This document shows, piece after piece, positions 18,299-27,133 of a stretch of DNA of 52,234 bases. The translations under genes were made by a program, and so were the position numbers. Source of the stretch: JBHGBB01 sp041946755 (GTDB lineage Bacteria > UBP4 > UBA4092 > JAOAEQ01); contig JBHGBB010000002.1 of NCBI GenBank assembly GCA_041946755.1, forward strand, positions 1 to 52,234, in the 5' to 3' direction. Under the pieces are notes generated by a model. The model worked only from the letters and a program-made list of their open reading frames with translations. It made no database searches and was not told the DNA's origin. How positions within the stretch are numbered: the first letter of the stretch is position 1; each line of letters starts with the position of its first letter.

Positions 18299-19114
18299 CT
18301 ATCGATACGCAACTCCGATGAAATGGGCACTAGCGCCTAAGATTGATGGCTCTTCTTCAATCTTGGTTAAAAACTCCATCAATTTATTCCGCTGTACCGG
18401 GTCGTCCCATATCTCGCGAAAGTGCGCGGTGTTATAGGCGACACCTTCTACCGCTAAGAGACGGGTTTGGTTAAACTCAGCTTCGTTTATTTCAGTTTTG
18501 AGTTCTTCAGGTAGATGGAGATATGCAGAAGTGAAATAATAAGGGTTATCGGTCGGATTCCGATGCTGGCCTGTAGTTAAGTCGCCGGTGATTATCTCCC
18601 GAAATAGAGCGTCTTTAAACGTTCCATGAAACAGGCTATCGAGAAATGAAGCGAATCGAGATATCCCCGCCGCGAAAATAACTCCGCCGGGTTTAAGGAT
18701 TCGATACGCTTCTTTTAACGCTAAAATCCGGTCTGACCGGTCAGTAAGATGGTATAACGGGCCGAGCAGCAGTACCGCATCGGCGATCCCGGAATCAAGA
18801 TTAAGATGGCGCGCGTCACCCAAACTAATCGAGGCTAACTTGATACCGGACTGAACGGCATGAGTTTTCGCCTGCTCGATATGCGGTTCTACCGGATCGA
18901 TGAGATGGACTTGGTATCCCTGGTTCGCTAGATGAAATGCATAAACCCCTGCGGCGCCTCCGATATCATAGATCACCGCCGGTGCGGGAGGTAAATTTCG
19001 CGCGAGAATAGATTGGGTCCGGAGCCGTTCTAACTCGCCTTCTCCGGTAAATAGCCGGTGCTGTTCATCGCTGTTCCGATAATAGGCATCGATTTCTTTG
19101 GATATTATAGTCAT
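18299..19114 (-). CDS. class I SAM-dependent methyltransferase
   Basis: 271 residues with motif I VIYDIGGAAGVYA, strand-2 acid HLIDPVE, motif IV LLLGPLYHL and the IL..G.YRILKPGGVIF post-motif. The G-P-L-Y-H-L segment is shared by a broad group of small-molecule methyltransferases (UbiE/Methyltransf_11 type). The substrate is unknown. It is encoded between an exported protein gene (36 bases upstream) and the sugar importer ATPase (51 bases downstream), probably in one transcript starting near 19846. Confidence 0.85.
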   Translation of the reverse strand: MTIISKEIDAYYRNSDEQHRLFTGEGELERLRTQSILARNLPPAPAVIYDIGGAAGVYAFHLANQGYQVHLIDPVEPHIEQAKTHAVQSGIKLASISLGDARHLNLDSGIADAVLLLGPLYHLTDRSDRILALKEAYRILKPGGVIFAAGISRFASFLDSLFHGTFKDALFREIITGDLTTGQHRNPTDNPYYFTSAYLHLPEELKTEINEAEFNQTRLLAVEGVAYNTAHFREIWDDPVQRNKLMEFLTKIEEEPSILGASAHFIGVAYR

Positions 19115-19150
19115 ACTTCAGTTCCGTTCTTTTCTTAAGCGATATTTACT

Positions 19151-19660
19151 TCAATTCTTTTTCTTGATTGGTTTTGGGATAATCGATTCATAAATACCTT
19201 TTTTAATGATTACCATCGGATTCGGGTCGATGGTATTTTTCGGAAACGTAGTGAAACTTATTTCAATCTGGTCATAGGTCGCTTCAATCTGTTCCCAATC
19301 TCCATGCATTGAAGTACTGACCGAAAATCGGCCGGTATTCATGAGCACATAATCGACGGTAACATTGATACTTTTCGGTTCGGATTTGATTTTTTCCGCA
19401 ATCAATACCGTAGATGAGATATTATAATTGCTATGCAACTGGATATTAGCTAAACTCATTCCCGAAGTATCGAGTTTCGGGCATTTGGTTTGGATAATCG
19501 ATTCGGCAATAGCGATAAACGGCTGAACATCTAATTTCGCATCGAAACATTTCGATATCCCGGTATACTCACCCCGATATAGTATCTCGTTGGCTTGAAC
19601 CAAAACCCCCAATAAAATAAGGATACTCAACCCAACTAAGATTAATCGCAATAACCGCAT
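19151..19660 (-). CDS. exported protein of unknown function
   Basis: 169 residues; family not recognised. The N-terminus is a signal peptide or anchor (LLRLILVGLSILILLGVLVQA) and the rest is beta-rich with a basic C-terminus (IPKPIKKKN). Segments such as SINVTVDYVLMNTGRFSVSTSMHG suggest a lipid-binding or beta-sheet domain of the LmeA/DUF2993 sort, but this is only an impression. A strong AGGAGG lies upstream of the ATG. It is the first gene of the minus-strand run that leads into the importer. Confidence 0.72.
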   Translation of the reverse strand: MRLLRLILVGLSILILLGVLVQANEILYRGEYTGISKCFDAKLDVQPFIAIAESIIQTKCPKLDTSGMSLANIQLHSNYNISSTVLIAEKIKSEPKSINVTVDYVLMNTGRFSVSTSMHGDWEQIEATYDQIEISFTTFPKNTIDPNPMVIIKKGIYESIIPKPIKKKN

Positions 19661-19852
19661 AATTGATTCCTCCTAAAATAATATCCTGGGTTAAGATCCA
19701 GGATGATTTTTACCGACGCCACCCCCGTTTTAAAATCGGGGCTATTCAAATTCTTATCTCTGCTCACATATAATAGCCCCTATCTTTAGATAGGGGATTC
19801 TCGTTGTATCCTCAAATCGGGCTTTAGCCCAATATAATCATTATTAGTCAAT

Positions 19853-19882
19853 ATTATGCGCAAGATAAACATGGCTTGTCAA
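19853..19882 (-). promoter_or_regulatory. sigma-70-like promoter for the minus-strand importer run
   Basis: On the minus strand: TTGACA (19882-19877), 18-base spacer, CATAAT (19858-19853). The predicted start is near 19846, giving a leader of about 185 bases containing hairpins. The ACTTGACAAGC context is identical to the promoter at 27144-27173. Confidence 0.55.
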
Positions 19883-19903
19883 GTGATCATTAATTATTAT
19901 AAA
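19876..19903 (+). promoter_or_regulatory. possible promoter for the zinc-ribbon gene
   Basis: TTGTCA (19876-19881), 16-base spacer, TATAAA (19898-19903). It overlaps the -35 box of the opposite promoter, so the two directions could compete. Weak spacing lowers confidence. Confidence 0.35.
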
Positions 19904-20025
19904 GTTTTACTATCTCTGCTAATGATAAATCTATTTCAGTATATCCAGAATATATTTTGCATATCAGCATAAAATATGGTATGGTATAAGTCATAATTTG
20001 AATTGAATTAAGGAGGGAATAAGGT

Positions 20026-20223
20026 ATGTCCGATTACGATGCCTGTCCTTATTGTGGACGAGAAGCAAAAGAGGCACTATCCAGCAACTGGTTCCCGTTA
20101 TATCGCTGCAATGATTGCGATAAGCTTTTTTGCCATGACTGCGGTGGGTCGAATGAAGTATGCCCGAATTGCGGTAGTGAGGATACCCAAGAGAGTGTCC
20201 ATCGGGTATATTACCAAGAATAA
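20026..20223 (+). CDS. small zinc-ribbon protein
   Basis: 65 residues with four cysteine pairs: CPYC (7-10), CNDC (about 28-31), CHDC (about 36-39) and CPNC (about 45-48), enough for two zinc sites of the double-zinc-ribbon type. The C-terminus is acidic/aromatic (ESVHRVYYQE). AAGGAGG lies 10 bases before the ATG, so it is very probably translated. Function unknown; such proteins can bind nucleic acid or protein. It is followed by 770 bases of repeats before the radical SAM genes. Confidence 0.8.
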   Translation: MSDYDACPYCGREAKEALSSNWFPLYRCNDCDKLFCHDCGGSNEVCPNCGSEDTQESVHRVYYQE

Positions 20224-20995
20224 ACGATTCTATGTTTTTCTACCCAACTTTAGTTTAGGGTTTTATAGTTTTAACTATCATAGATTGAAATGATAAAATC
20301 AGATAAACTAAAGTTTATAAACCGTAGACTGAAGTCTCGTAGAATACAACATTATCTCCACCAGATTCCCCAGATGATATTTTTAATAGCCGGCATTGCA
20401 TTCGCAGCATTCGCTTAATTCGCGGTTATCAGTGTCTAAATATGTATGTTTCGAGAGACACTCTGGCAGATTTTCGGTAAGGTATACTTATTATTGGCAA
20501 GATTATTTATCGAATTATATAATTTTCCCTAAAAGTTGGTATGGGAATCAAATTGGCAGACTGACAATCTGATTTATAGGAACCAAAGCTAACCGCAAAG
20601 AGCGCTAAGTAGGCCCAAAGTACGCTAAGAAATTATTTGCGTTAGTTATTTTAGCTGGATATCTCTGCGAATTCAGTGATAGGTATCTTTCAGTGTCTTC
20701 AGTGGTTTATATAATTATTACCCTTAGCAGTCTCTGCGTAGTTCTCTCTATGCGTCCCCCGAAGGGATTCGGGGTAAACTCTGCGGTGAATGCTTTTCTC
20801 TTTCTATTTCTTTGATTGTGCAGTAAAATAATAATATAAATTATTTCATATAGCGATATATTTATCCTCGATTAGCATCGATTCGATATCCATACTCGTA
20901 GCTATTATTCCTCGATAGAATAAGGAACCCAGTCTGGTATAATTCAGGATACCGTAAAATATATCCAGTGTTATAAAAAGCTCGAATTCAACCGT
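20224..20995. repeat. 772-base gap built from several dispersed repeats
   Basis: No gene is seen. From left to right: a degenerate copy of the CTTTAG-hairpin element with perfect ATAGTT-TT-AACTAT (20265-20278) and GTAGACTGAAGTCTCGTAGA (about 20323-20342); an AACCGCAAAGAGCGCTAAG word repeat (20589-20632); its inverted counterpart (20689-20790, ...CTCTGCGGTGAA); and within the latter a hairpin CCCCGAA-GGGA-TTCGGGG (20757-20774) that splits the CTCTGCG repeat. The last 170 bases before the radical SAM ATG are AT-rich with no clear promoter. Confidence 0.6.
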
Positions 20996-22150
20996 ATGAA
21001 CGTTCAACTTCATTCCGAACCAAATTTCCGGAACCGGTTTTTCCTCTGTTATTTCGAGACGACGCGCGCCTGTAATCTCGCCTGTCCTTACTGCATGAGT
21101 AAAGGGACTGCGCATCTCGGTGCCGCGGAATTATCTACCCGGGAAGTTAAATCTTTAGTAATCGATCAGCTTAAACAATACTGTTCTCATCCGGCGATGG
21201 CATTTTCCGGCGGTGAATTCCTTTTGCGGCCGGATGCGCTGGATATCCTCTCTTATACCGCGAAACAAGGCATGTGGTCGTTTATTAATACCAATGCTAC
21301 CATGCTGGATAAAACCAAAGTCCGGGAGATTAAACAGGCTACCGATAACAAGGTGATCTATGTTTTCTCTCTGAATTCGATTGAAGCGGATATCCATGCC
21401 TGGTCACGAAATGATAGCCTGAATACGGTAGTTAACGCTGCTAAATTATGTCAGAAAGAGAAAGTGAATTTCTTCTTTATCGTTACCCTCAGTAAGAAAA
21501 ACATCCATACTTTAAAAAAGACTATCGGATTATTGAAAACGCTCGGTATCCCGGTATTACGGTCGCCATTTGTCCCGCGTGGTATGGGTCGGCAATATTC
21601 GGAATTGATTCTCTCTGCCGATGAGATGCGGGATATCGTGCATCCGATATTAAGAGAGTATGCATATAGTTATGTCAGTTATACCCCATTTTTCGCCGGG
21701 CCGGAATTTATCGATGCGAAACAGCATGAGCTTAATGTCGGGCTCGGTCAACTCGGCTGCCAGGCAGCGAAAGGGTTTATCGGGATCAATGCTGAAGGCG
21801 AAGTCGCCCCGTGTGTCCAACTACTGGATAGTGAAGTTAAATGCGGTAATATCCGGGAAACGCCCCTACTCGATATCCTGCACTATAACGAGATACTCAA
21901 CCAACTCCGGTCCCGGGAGAAACTGAAAGGGAAATGTGGCATCTGCCGGTATAAACTATCTTGCGGCGGTTGCCGGGCAGTAGCCTATTACAAAACCGGG
22001 GATTATCTGGCCGCCGACCCGCAATGTTTCTTCGAGCCGGCGAATAGCGCTACCGTCTCCGATTATGAAGAGCTGCAGAATAAGAACACCACGAAATTTA
22101 TCAAGTTTATCACCGCCCACGAACCATGGAGTCTGCTGTTTAAAAAATGA
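20996..22150 (+). CDS. radical SAM/SPASM domain protein
   Basis: 384 residues. The radical SAM cluster motif is TRACNLACPYC with Cys26, Cys30 and Cys33 binding the 4Fe-4S cluster; MAFSGGEFLLRPD supplies the SAM-binding GGE. A C-terminal SPASM region (about 255-350) contains LGCQAA, APCVQL, VKCGNI, KGKCGICRYKLSCGGCR and PQCF, enough cysteines for two auxiliary clusters. Relatives modify ribosomal peptides (PqqE, MftC, AlbA) or haem (NirJ), or act on sulfatases. The stop overlaps the next gene's start (ATGA), so the two are translationally coupled. I found no short precursor peptide with a good ribosome-binding site beside it. The ATG at 20996 is the only plausible start before an upstream in-frame stop. 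Confidence 0.9.
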   Translation: MNVQLHSEPNFRNRFFLCYFETTRACNLACPYCMSKGTAHLGAAELSTREVKSLVIDQLKQYCSHPAMAFSGGEFLLRPDALDILSYTAKQGMWSFINTNATMLDKTKVREIKQATDNKVIYVFSLNSIEADIHAWSRNDSLNTVVNAAKLCQKEKVNFFFIVTLSKKNIHTLKKTIGLLKTLGIPVLRSPFVPRGMGRQYSELILSADEMRDIVHPILREYAYSYVSYTPFFAGPEFIDAKQHELNVGLGQLGCQAAKGFIGINAEGEVAPCVQLLDSEVKCGNIRETPLLDILHYNEILNQLRSREKLKGKCGICRYKLSCGGCRAVAYYKTGDYLAADPQCFFEPANSATVSDYEELQNKNTTKFIKFITAHEPWSLLFKK

Positions 22151-23421
22151 GAATACTATTAATCAAACCGCGCTGGTTCGAATTCAATGGGGTATATAAA
22201 ATCCTCAATCGGATACGGTTCACTCCGTTACATCTAGGTATCTTGGCAGCATTATCCCCGGGCCATGAAGTCCGGGTAATCGATGCGGATTGGGACCCGA
22301 TACCCTATCAAGACCAATTCGATTTGGTGGGGATAACGGTAACTACCTTCACTTCAACCCAAGCATATACCATCGCAGAACAATTTAAGCAGACCGGGGC
22401 GAAAGTGGTTATGGGCGGTGCCCATGCCAGCCTATTACCGGAAGAATGCCTGCAGTATGCGGATGCGGTGGTTATCGGAGAAGCCGAATATGTTTGGCCG
22501 GAGATCCTAAACGATGTTGCAACCGGTTCTCTAAAAAAAACCTATCAGAGTTCCCGGGTAGTCGATATGAACGATGTCCCATTCCCTAAACGGGAACTAC
22601 TGCATGAACAGGATTGGGTCGCTTGCATTCAGGCGACACGCGGATGCCCGCATACATGCGCATATTGCTATCTTCCGAGTGTACCTTGGGCATCGTATCG
22701 GAAACGGGATATCGAGCTGGTGTATCAGGAGTTATCCCGGATGCGGCAGCAGGTGATATTCTTTGTCGATGATAATATGTTCGCTGATGAAGATTATGCG
22801 ATAGCGTTATTCAACCGCATCGCGCCGTTAAAAAAGCTTATTACTATCCAAGCGCCGACCACGATCGCTAGAAACCCGAAATTAGTCGAAGCGATGGCGA
22901 ACGCCGGATGTTTCTATCTCCAGATGGGGTTCCAGACGGTCAACCCCCGGTCATTAGAATGGGCGTCGATCAACCAGAACAAAGTCAGCGAATATAAAAA
23001 AACTATCTCGCTTTTACATCAATATAAGATGCTGATTACCGGTTTCTTTATGTTTGGATTCGATACCGATACCCCGGAAATATTCAAGCAGACCACCGAT
23101 ATGGTTAAAGAGATGGACCTCGATTATACTCATTTCTATATTTTAACCTTATATCCCGGGACTAAACTCTATACGAAATTCAAACAGGAGAACCGGGTGC
23201 TAGAAGATAAAGAGCGGACTTGTTATGGCTGGACGAAAGTGATGTTCAAACCGGCTTCGATGACCCCGGAACAGTTGGAACTAGGGGTGGCGAAAGCGAA
23301 CGATGAAATCCATTGGCATTATGTTAAGAAACTGCCCCGGAAACTAGTAGCGCATACCGGATTAATGCTCCGGGAACCGAACTTATTACTATCAGTTCTC
23401 GGCGGTGTCCTCAGAAAATAA
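22147..23421 (+). CDS. B12-binding radical SAM protein
   Basis: 424 residues. Residues 1-130 form a cobalamin-binding-like Rossmann domain (HEVRVIDADWDPI, LVGITVTTFTSTQ, AKVVMGGAHASLLPEE, ADAVVIGEAEYVWPEIL) but lack a DxHxxG ligand motif, as is common in this superfamily. The radical SAM motif CPHTCAYC (Cys167, Cys171, Cys174) follows, then IFFVDDNMF, the ITGFFMFGFDTDT segment and a DUF4070-like tail with a basic C-terminus. Such enzymes methylate or rearrange unactivated carbon in lipids, hopanoids, bacteriochlorophyll or antibiotics. Translation is coupled to the SPASM enzyme upstream by the ATGA overlap. Substrate unknown. Confidence 0.9.
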   Translation: MRILLIKPRWFEFNGVYKILNRIRFTPLHLGILAALSPGHEVRVIDADWDPIPYQDQFDLVGITVTTFTSTQAYTIAEQFKQTGAKVVMGGAHASLLPEECLQYADAVVIGEAEYVWPEILNDVATGSLKKTYQSSRVVDMNDVPFPKRELLHEQDWVACIQATRGCPHTCAYCYLPSVPWASYRKRDIELVYQELSRMRQQVIFFVDDNMFADEDYAIALFNRIAPLKKLITIQAPTTIARNPKLVEAMANAGCFYLQMGFQTVNPRSLEWASINQNKVSEYKKTISLLHQYKMLITGFFMFGFDTDTPEIFKQTTDMVKEMDLDYTHFYILTLYPGTKLYTKFKQENRVLEDKERTCYGWTKVMFKPASMTPEQLELGVAKANDEIHWHYVKKLPRKLVAHTGLMLREPNLLLSVLGGVLRK

Positions 23422-23801
23422 CGCAATACCAACCTACCCTTTTAATCCAAACCGCGAATTAAACGAATTGATCGAATTTTATGGCTGGTTACTGTGATGT
23501 CATTACGAGCCAAGCGAAGCAATCTATGATTTTCTACCCAACTTTAGTTGAGGGTTAAATAGCTTTAGCTATCATTATAAAAAATAAAATTCTGATATAC
23601 TAAAGTTTACCTCGTTAAAACCATTGTTTTAAACGGGGGTTATTAACCGTCCCGGTGTTCGGGATCTTCGATACGCTAAAGCCTCGTAGAAAAAATGGGA
23701 TTGTTTCGTCGCGGGGCTCCTCGCAATGACAAGCCGGAATTAGTTTCTCCAGTTTTTCTCAGTGTCCTCAGTGGTTAATTTAAATATCAGTACCTACTTT
23801 T
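23422..23801. repeat. intergenic repeat block (MITE-like)
   Basis: No gene seen in 380 bases. An inverted pair of a widespread repeat, tgtcattacgagc...gaagcaatc (23498-23524) and its complement gattgtttcgtcg...cgcaatgaca (23699-23731), encloses a copy of the CTTTAG-hairpin element (CAACT-TT-AGTTG 23539-23550; ATAGCT-TT-AGCTAT 23559-23572). After it comes a CAGTGTCCTCAGTGGTTAA word (about 23760-23780) that also occurs near 20692. Confidence 0.65.
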
Positions 23802-24125
23802 TTAGGTTGGGAGCGAATCGAGGATTTGCTGCATCTTATCCCGATACTGCTGGAACGCTTGTTTCCCTGACTGAGTTAAACTTAATAAGGTTCTGGGTTT
23901 TTTATCCTGGAACTCTTTTTCTACTTTAATATATCCTGCCTGCTCTAATTTGCTGATATGGGAAGATAGGTTACCTTGAGTTAAACCGGTCTGCCGCATC
24001 AGAAAGAGATAATCGCTTTTATCGACGACAGAGAGATACGCCAGAATCAATAACCGGGCCGGTTCATGGATTATCCGGTCGATATCTACTACCGATTGCA
24101 ATGCTTCATTTCCAGGGTCATTCAT
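23802..24125 (-). CDS. winged-helix transcriptional regulator
   Basis: 107 residues of the HTH_27/ArsR-MarR-like single-domain type: IIHEPARLLILAYLSV, recognition helix region QTGLTQGNLSSHISKLEQAGYI, then the wing KKPRTLLSLTQSGKQAFQQY. No ligand domain or cysteine sensor. The start overlaps the stop of the upstream membrane protein gene by 8 bases, so it is the last gene of a probable four-gene operon and is a natural candidate to bind the palindrome over that operon's promoter (27134-27149). Homologues are often paired with membrane proteins whose expression they control. Confidence 0.87.
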   Translation of the reverse strand: MNDPGNEALQSVVDIDRIIHEPARLLILAYLSVVDKSDYLFLMRQTGLTQGNLSSHISKLEQAGYIKVEKEFQDKKPRTLLSLTQSGKQAFQQYRDKMQQILDSLPT

Positions 24126-24774
24126 TAACCGATTCTCCTTCCTTAACCGGTCTAGGATATTTATAGATAAACCGAACCAGTTTGATTAACCCATAGAGTA
24201 AGAATACCCCACTCATAATATACCAATAGATAGCGATACCGAGCATACTATTCGGAAATTTGAATAATGATATTATCAGTCCGCTAAGTACTGAGATGAG
24301 TGCTAATAGATAATACATTTTAATCCCGGATTTTTTTACCATATCCTGAAACCAGAATACCAGTAATATCCCGAAAAATGCGGGTGTCCATTGCAAAATA
24401 GCATGAAGAAACCCTGCGGTTCTCCATATCAATAGCGCTATTGCCGCAAGTAACGGGAAGAAGGCTATTGGGAACACCACCGCATACAGAAAACTGGGCG
24501 GGATGATTATCTTCTTCTCGACATATCCTATCCGGGGGTAGGTGAACCGTTCCCGAATGAATTTATAACTGAATATAAATATCGGGATGAAAACGATAAA
24601 AAGGCTTATTTTCGATGAAGGTCGTATCGATAATCCTAAATAGTTATAGAGCATTAAACAAACACTGGCATAAAACGGATAAAATATGCCGAGATATAAT
24701 TCGGTTAATCCATCCTGTTCGATTTCGCGATATACCTTTTGTTCGATATGTTTCACATCCAACCTGGGTGACAT
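24118..24774 (-). CDS. six-TM membrane protein A (paralogue of 26430-27089)
   Basis: 218 residues; family unknown to me. A conserved N-terminal amphipathic stretch (KHIEQKVYREIEQDGLTELYLGIFYP) precedes about six hydrophobic segments; FTYPRIGYVEKK lies between the second and third. The gene at 26430-27089 has the same length, the same KQKVYREIxQDGLxEL and REHFTYPRIGY signatures and the same RFIYKYPRP C-terminus, so they arose by duplication. GAGGAG precedes the ATG. It overlaps the winged-helix regulator gene, pointing to joint control. Confidence 0.82.
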   Translation of the reverse strand: MSPRLDVKHIEQKVYREIEQDGLTELYLGIFYPFYASVCLMLYNYLGLSIRPSSKISLFIVFIPIFIFSYKFIRERFTYPRIGYVEKKIIIPPSFLYAVVFPIAFFPLLAAIALLIWRTAGFLHAILQWTPAFFGILLVFWFQDMVKKSGIKMYYLLALISVLSGLIISLFKFPNSMLGIAIYWYIMSGVFLLYGLIKLVRFIYKYPRPVKEGESVNE

Positions 24775-24815
24775 ATATATGCTCCTCTACAAAAATCTGA
24801 GTGGTTTACGGTTTA

Positions 24816-26345
24816 CTACTGATATAACTGCCAGTTATCAACATTGGTTACCTGCACTGCAAACTGGGTTAATGCTTTTATACAGCAATTGGCATTATAG
24901 GTTTGACCAATATCGTCAGTCCAAGAACTACCGGTTGCGCTGATATAACTTTCTCCCGGATGCGCAGCGGCTTTACTGCTATATCCCGATATTGGGTATT
25001 CGATTGGAATCGGATAATTCAATCCAGGAGTAGTATACTTAATCACTACCGAGAATTTGGTGCCGGGAGATACCGATACCGGGGTATCCAGCGATATAGT
25101 ATGGTATCCGGCAATCGGGATAGTTCCGGATTTCGAACTGGCAAGGGTTCCGCTGCTAGGTCCGGAATTCGCTACGGTATAAACATATAGTTCATAACTA
25201 GTATTGGGAGATAACGCATAGGTGCTTACGGCGATGATGGTATCCGTTGCAACCGCGGTAAATATATTCGCTCCCCAACCGATATTAGTTCCATATCCGG
25301 AATAGTTTACCAAGCCGAATGGATCATATTGATATATTCTACCAAACGTAGTTGTTGGTGAAGCGTATCGGAATTGGATATTAGAGTAAAGGGTCCGGCC
25401 TAGTACTGTATCGTAATATGAGATATAGAAATACCCATTTTCTGCCCAACTGGTTCCCCAGCTGTTTTTAATGATGAACGCGCCCGGTCCCGGTGGCGTG
25501 GTATTAAACCGGCTAGCGGGAAAATTATCGTCCCAACCAACGATGGTTATCAAATGGTTGGTCGAAGTAGCGATATTATAGTAATAAGCATAGGTGGTAG
25601 AATTATAATATGGCCCTGAATAGAAACTACCGAGGTCATGATAGTACGCGCTGCATACCCCGCCATTAAGCATTATGGCGGTTTTAATATTATCATTATC
25701 AGTTGCATTCGCTCTATCAGGTAAGAAATCGATATCAGTCACCTGTTTTTGGATTGGTTTATCCATCGGAGATAAACCATTATTCCAAACATAAGGGTCA
25801 TCAGATTCGAGAATCGGGCCTGACCATCGGGCTAAATAGGCTACCACCATTAAATGGCTACCGCCATCAAGATACCCCCGGTCGAATCCTTCAGAATACA
25901 TTGAATAAGTAGTACTACATAGATTTTTAACATTCTGTTCCGAGAAATCCCAGGTTTCTGCCGGTAATAAATTCGATTCGAATGAACCATAACTCCCATG
26001 TGCCCAACAGCTGCCAGCGCCACCCTGATCCCGGACTGCGGTGACTTTACCGGTACTCCGTAAATCATAATATGAAGGAAGTGTTATCACGTTATTTTGT
26101 GAGTATACTTTCATCCCTTTCATATACGATACATCTACCGGTGCTGGAATTAGTCCGAGCCTATATCCTTCCGGAGTAATGAACGATTGTTGTTTCCCGG
26201 ATTTCAGAGTCTCGAGATATTGAATAAACTCAGGATTGAGCGGACCGAATTTAGCCAACTTTTCTTGTCCGGCATATCCTGCGATAGCCAATATAGCGGT
26301 TATTAACGATATACTGATTAATCCTATTTTAATATTTATCTTCAT
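24816..26345 (-). CDS. exported C1 (papain-like) cysteine peptidase with lectin-like domain
   Basis: 509 residues. Signal peptide (about 1-26), propeptide-like region (to about 85), then the papain core: oxyanion Gln107 and nucleophile Cys113 in VRDQGGAGSCWAHG, His264 in TNHLITIVGWDD, and Asn294 in IIKNSWGTSW. A C-terminal beta-sandwich (about 335-490: GRIYQYDPFG ... NIGWGANIFTAV) matches the lectin-like domain often fused to secreted bacterial C1A peptidases. The extreme C-terminus TNVDNWQLYQ resembles the tails of the BNR and GH5-type proteins here. It is flanked on both sides by paralogous membrane protein genes on the same strand. AGGAGAG precedes the ATG. Confidence 0.9.
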   Translation of the reverse strand: MKINIKIGLISISLITAILAIAGYAGQEKLAKFGPLNPEFIQYLETLKSGKQQSFITPEGYRLGLIPAPVDVSYMKGMKVYSQNNVITLPSYYDLRSTGKVTAVRDQGGAGSCWAHGSYGSFESNLLPAETWDFSEQNVKNLCSTTYSMYSEGFDRGYLDGGSHLMVVAYLARWSGPILESDDPYVWNNGLSPMDKPIQKQVTDIDFLPDRANATDNDNIKTAIMLNGGVCSAYYHDLGSFYSGPYYNSTTYAYYYNIATSTNHLITIVGWDDNFPASRFNTTPPGPGAFIIKNSWGTSWAENGYFYISYYDTVLGRTLYSNIQFRYASPTTTFGRIYQYDPFGLVNYSGYGTNIGWGANIFTAVATDTIIAVSTYALSPNTSYELYVYTVANSGPSSGTLASSKSGTIPIAGYHTISLDTPVSVSPGTKFSVVIKYTTPGLNYPIPIEYPISGYSSKAAAHPGESYISATGSSWTDDIGQTYNANCCIKALTQFAVQVTNVDNWQLYQ

Positions 26346-26429
26346 AGAATTCTCTCCTAGAGTTAGTTATTCGACCTAATTGCATCAAATTAACCGCTAA
26401 TTTCCCGAAATATTGTATGACAATTATAT

Positions 26430-27089
26430 TTATAATGTAGCATTTCCGGATTCATTCATTGGTTTCGCGGGTCTGGGATATTTATAGATAAATCGAATCA
26501 GTTTAACTAATCCATAGAAGAAAAAAAGCCCACCCATGATATACCAGAAGAAAATTATTCCTAATATATTATAGGTAAACTTGATGATTGATAGAACCAA
26601 ACCGCTGATAACTGAGATAATTGCAAATAGAGAATATAATTTATTCCCGGATTTATACATTTTATCCTGGAAATATAATACCAATAACAATCCAAAAAAT
26701 ACCGGTGACCACCTGAGACACATCTCGATTATCCAGATATTTACCCCATGCCGATACATCAGATTGATTAGGGTTGGATAGACTGCCACCGGGATAACGA
26801 ATAAGAATATATAACTCCAACTTAGTTTTCCTTCTTGATCAGCATAACCAATTCGGGGATAAGTAAAATGCTCTCGAATGTATTTAAAGCTAAAAATAAA
26901 AATGAGCAATAGTAGTGAGGCAATAAATCCTATGGTATAACTATATGACGGTTGATTGACCCCTGCATTAATACGTATACTGGCAAAGCATATAAAAAAT
27001 ATTCCGATAAACAGTTCCGATAAACCATCCTGATTTATTTCCCGATATACCTTCTGTTTCAGCGCTTTTAAATCGATTTGAGAATGCAT
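26430..27089 (-). CDS. six-TM membrane protein B (paralogue of 24118-24774)
   Basis: 219 residues, about six transmembrane segments, sharing the N-terminal KQKVYREINQDGLSELFIGIFF, the REHFTYPRIGY loop and the RFIYKYPRP tail with membrane protein A. It is the first gene after the strong promoter at 27144-27173, with a GGGAGAG ribosome-binding site. The peptidase gene follows after 84 bases. No enzymatic motif is visible; a transport, sensing or immunity-like role for the operon are all open. Confidence 0.82.
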   Translation of the reverse strand: MHSQIDLKALKQKVYREINQDGLSELFIGIFFICFASIRINAGVNQPSYSYTIGFIASLLLLIFIFSFKYIREHFTYPRIGYADQEGKLSWSYIFLFVIPVAVYPTLINLMYRHGVNIWIIEMCLRWSPVFFGLLLVLYFQDKMYKSGNKLYSLFAIISVISGLVLSIIKFTYNILGIIFFWYIMGGLFFFYGLVKLIRFIYKYPRPAKPMNESGNATL

Positions 27090-27133
27090 ATTCTCTCTCC
27101 CAGAAAGACATTGTATTATAGTCTAGTTTGTAA

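Larger units (their letters stand above)
19661..20025. repeat. hairpin-rich divergent intergenic region
   Basis: This 365-base gap holds several hairpins: CCCC...GGGG around GTTTTAAAATC (about 19724-19740), CCCCTATCT-TT-AGATAGGGG (19777-19796) and GGGC-TTTA-GCCC (19819-19830). The last two share the CTTTAG loop seen elsewhere. They would lie in the 5' leader of the transcript into the 19151-19660 gene. Divergent promoter-like sequences occupy 19853-19903. Confidence 0.6.

Noticed and set aside
20026..20223. Zinc-ribbon protein as precursor peptide for the radical SAM pair
   Set aside because: It has regular CxxC pairs typical of zinc binding, no leader/core division, and is separated from the enzymes by about 770 bases of repeats.
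20757..20774. CCCCGAA...TTCGGGG hairpin as a terminator
   Set aside because: No T-tract follows it and it sits inside a CTCTGCG repeat, so insertion of a palindromic repeat is the better reading.
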